33,327 bases of DNA from Ruminococcus flavefaciens (lineage in GTDB: Bacteria > Bacillota > Clostridia > Oscillospirales > Ruminococcaceae). Shown here piece by piece: positions 31,637 through 33,327 of the stretch. The notes beneath the pieces are model-generated. The model worked only from the letters and a program-made list of their open reading frames with translations, made no database searches and was not told where the DNA came from. The position numbers and the translations under genes are program-made. The stretch spans positions 1 to 33,327 of the forward strand of contig DBYI01000044.1 of the NCBI GenBank assembly GCA_002310115.1, given 5' to 3'. Each line of letters starts with the position of its first letter. Within the stretch, counting starts at the first letter, position 1.

Positions 31637-32889
31637 TTTTTTAATCCTACTACTGCGTTTGAAGCAGAAATTACAGGTTTTAATTCTATCGTAATTTGAT
31701 TATTGTTTTTCCTTATATTTTTATTACTTTTATCAACTATTAAATTGCCTCTATATATTATTCTTCCCCTTTTTACCATGATAGTTTTGAATGATATTTT
31801 CGGGTTTCTTTCGTAAATATCACCTCGGAAAGTTAATTTTTTAGGAATTCCGATATTTTCTACAGTTAAATCGCGTACAACACCTTCGCATAATTCTGAG
31901 TACGTTGTATTTATGGGAATAAATGATGTTGCTCGGCTAATACCGTGAAGCTTGACTTGATAATTGGCATATTCTGAGTTCCCTTTTACATGATTGCATT
32001 TAAACTTTAGATGATATGTTGTTTTTGAAGAAGCTGCTTCGACCATATCGATTTCAGAATTTGCATTTAGCGCAGTGTCTCCGAATACACGGAAATCGCT
32101 GTTTTCGGGGTAGCACATGTCATCCTGATCGCTTTCAAAATGTTCATGTGTAAATGGGTTATCATAGTACAAATGCTGCTTCGCAGTATAGTCGCAGATG
32201 TCCTTTAATGATATATAGGATTTGTTGTCAACACGGGCTACTGCTTTACTATTTGCACAATCCCAGCCTGACGCCTTGCACCATTGTTCTGAAAAAACAG
32301 ATCCAAATGAATACTCTTTCGGATGGCAGGAGGTGATAACATAATAATCATCTGATCTCAGCTCGCCACTTCTCAATGAGATCCCTTTGATATTGGTTCT
32401 TTTTGCTTTAAACGCTGATAAGACATTATTTCTTGTATCACGAAGTTTTTTATTTAATTCTTCTTTATTTACAGAATCAGAAATTGAAGCCCCCGAATGA
32501 CATGCTTCTATCATAACCACCTTTTTGCCCGGTATGTTATCAAGAATAGCTCTTAGATCGGAGAATGGAAGGTTTACGGTATTATTCGGATTAAGATCAC
32601 CCATTATAATACTAAGTCCATTTTCTCCGCCATGACAATTGAAATAGAAATAACTTATATTATTTTCAGTTGTATGTGACTTTATAGTTTCAACAGCTTC
32701 TTCTAGCTCCTTACGTGTAAGTTCCTTCATAACTGATGCATTGATACAGTTACGCTCAAACATGCCATATATGTTTTTAGCCTGTTTGTCTCTTCTTTTG
32801 TGTTCATTTGCAAGCTCTTGTTTTCTATCGTCGCTCATGCTGTCCGTTATCATATTTGACGCGGTAATAATTAAACCATAGTTACTCAT
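31633..32889 (-). CDS. Caspase-like (peptidase C14) protein with unknown C-terminal domain
   Basis: This 418-residue protein has a caspase/metacaspase-like domain (about residues 1-230). The His86 is in YFYFNCHGGENG and the Cys130 in VVMIEACHSGAS, each after a hydrophobic strand, as in the p20 dyad of family C14. A beta-rich C-terminal region (about 275-418) has no family I recognise. There is no signal peptide or membrane helix, so it is cytosolic. Prokaryotic caspase-like proteases often act in defence or cell-death systems. AAAGGAGG lies 8 bases before the ATG. It overlaps a small gene and has no visible sensor gene within the window; one could lie outside. Confidence 0.82.
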   Translation of the reverse strand: MSNYGLIITASNMITDSMSDDRKQELANEHKRRDKQAKNIYGMFERNCINASVMKELTRKELEEAVETIKSHTTENNISYFYFNCHGGENGLSIIMGDLNPNNTVNLPFSDLRAILDNIPGKKVVMIEACHSGASISDSVNKEELNKKLRDTRNNVLSAFKAKRTNIKGISLRSGELRSDDYYVITSCHPKEYSFGSVFSEQWCKASGWDCANSKAVARVDNKSYISLKDICDYTAKQHLYYDNPFTHEHFESDQDDMCYPENSDFRVFGDTALNANSEIDMVEAASSKTTYHLKFKCNHVKGNSEYANYQVKLHGISRATSFIPINTTYSELCEGVVRDLTVENIGIPKKLTFRGDIYERNPKISFKTIMVKRGRIIYRGNLIVDKSNKNIRKNNNQITIELKPVISASNAVVGLKK

Positions 32890-33327
32890 AATAGAAGCCT
32901 CCTTTAATAAATGATAATGTTGTTTTTCGATTATGAACAGCTTGGCGCCTTGACTGTTCCGACCTCTTTGCTATGTTCTTATTCTACCATTTTCCTACAA
33001 ACTTGTTAAGATGACATTTGTCATTATCACAGTGATAATTGTCCTTTCTTTAGTGATATATGTCATCTATCACGTTCTAATTTTCATGGCAGTATCATCA
33101 GCGACACCGCAAATTCGCATATATAACGTCGCATATGCAATGAATAATACCGCAGGCATTTTTAGAAAAAAATATGAATAATACCATTCCGTACTTGTTT
33201 TATTGTTTGCCATTTATATGTCTGTAAAAGTATAGATAAAGGACTGAAACTATTTTTTCAACTATTATTCCTATACTGTTGCATTTTTCGACATTATATG
33301 TTATAACCCGAGTTTTACAGTTTCAGA
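32890..33327 (-). promoter_or_regulatory. Upstream region of the caspase operon with GTGATA/TATCAC sites
   Basis: No gene is seen in these 438 bp. A possible -10 (minus strand TAGAAT, 32991-32996) would give a leader of about 95 bases. Two inverted repeats lie upstream: ATTATCAC-A-GTGATAAT (33023-33039) and GTGATA-N9-TATCAC (33053-33073), four half-sites of one motif. Further out, TGAATAATACC is directly repeated at 33141-33151 and 33175-33185. Confidence 0.45.

Noticed and set aside
33028..33073. GTGATA/TATCAC repeats as a replication origin or iteron array
   Set aside because: Only four half-sites, no DnaA boxes, and no replication gene nearby; promoter operators are simpler.

Overview
The window looks like chromosomal DNA of a fibre-degrading gut Firmicute, most likely Ruminococcus (the R. 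flavefaciens / R. albus / R. champanellensis group). Three large secreted enzymes carry C-terminal dockerins. Two of these have the long ruminococcal spacer between the calcium loops, and one protein has a 19-residue poly-Thr linker typical of these bacteria. Shine-Dalgarno sites (AGGAG/GGAGG) are strong, and most promoters read TTGNNN-17-TATAAT. The genus assignment is inference from these traits.

Layout. 1-4.6 kb: tRNA-Leu(CAA), an epimerase/GNAT pair, and divergently transcribed uvrA. 4.7-8.1 kb: a histidine kinase and an OmpR-type regulator facing away from each other, followed by a Thr-rich lipoprotein. Two related dyads link the kinase/regulator promoter region to the lipoprotein promoter. 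8.2-9.6 kb: a methyltransferase and a SMI1/KNR4 protein. 9.8-12.9 kb: secreted PL11 rhamnogalacturonan lyase with dockerin. 13.0-15.4 kb: three ligand-sensing regulators or sensor domains in tandem (MerR-TipAS, AraC-GyrI, stand-alone GyrI-like). 15.5-16.7 kb: a small (p)ppGpp synthetase and an unknown 111-residue protein. 17.0-21.3 kb: GH2 beta-galactosidase with LamG and dockerin, behind a long structured leader. 21.5-25.0 kb: a decayed gene remnant and a GH97 enzyme with LamG, CBM35-like module and a different dockerin. 25.2-28.3 kb: a small C39-like peptidase, a lipoprotein and radA. 28.3-33.3 kb: an accessory region with IS200/IS605-like end hairpins, a duplicated grpB gene, a Fic toxin-antitoxin pair and a caspase-like protease with an overlapping small partner gene.

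How the genes fit together. The PL11 lyase, the GH2 beta-galactosidase and the GH97 enzyme (probably a retaining alpha-galactosidase) make a plausible set for attacking rhamnogalacturonan I and its galactan side chains on a cellulosome. Each has its own promoter and leader, so they are not an operon. The best candidates for something undescribed are the caspase operon beside the Fic pair, an apparent non-autonomous IS605-derived element that keeps an omega-RNA-like 3' end but has no tnpB, and the structured leader of the GH2 gene. All functional calls come from reading motifs; no database search was possible.
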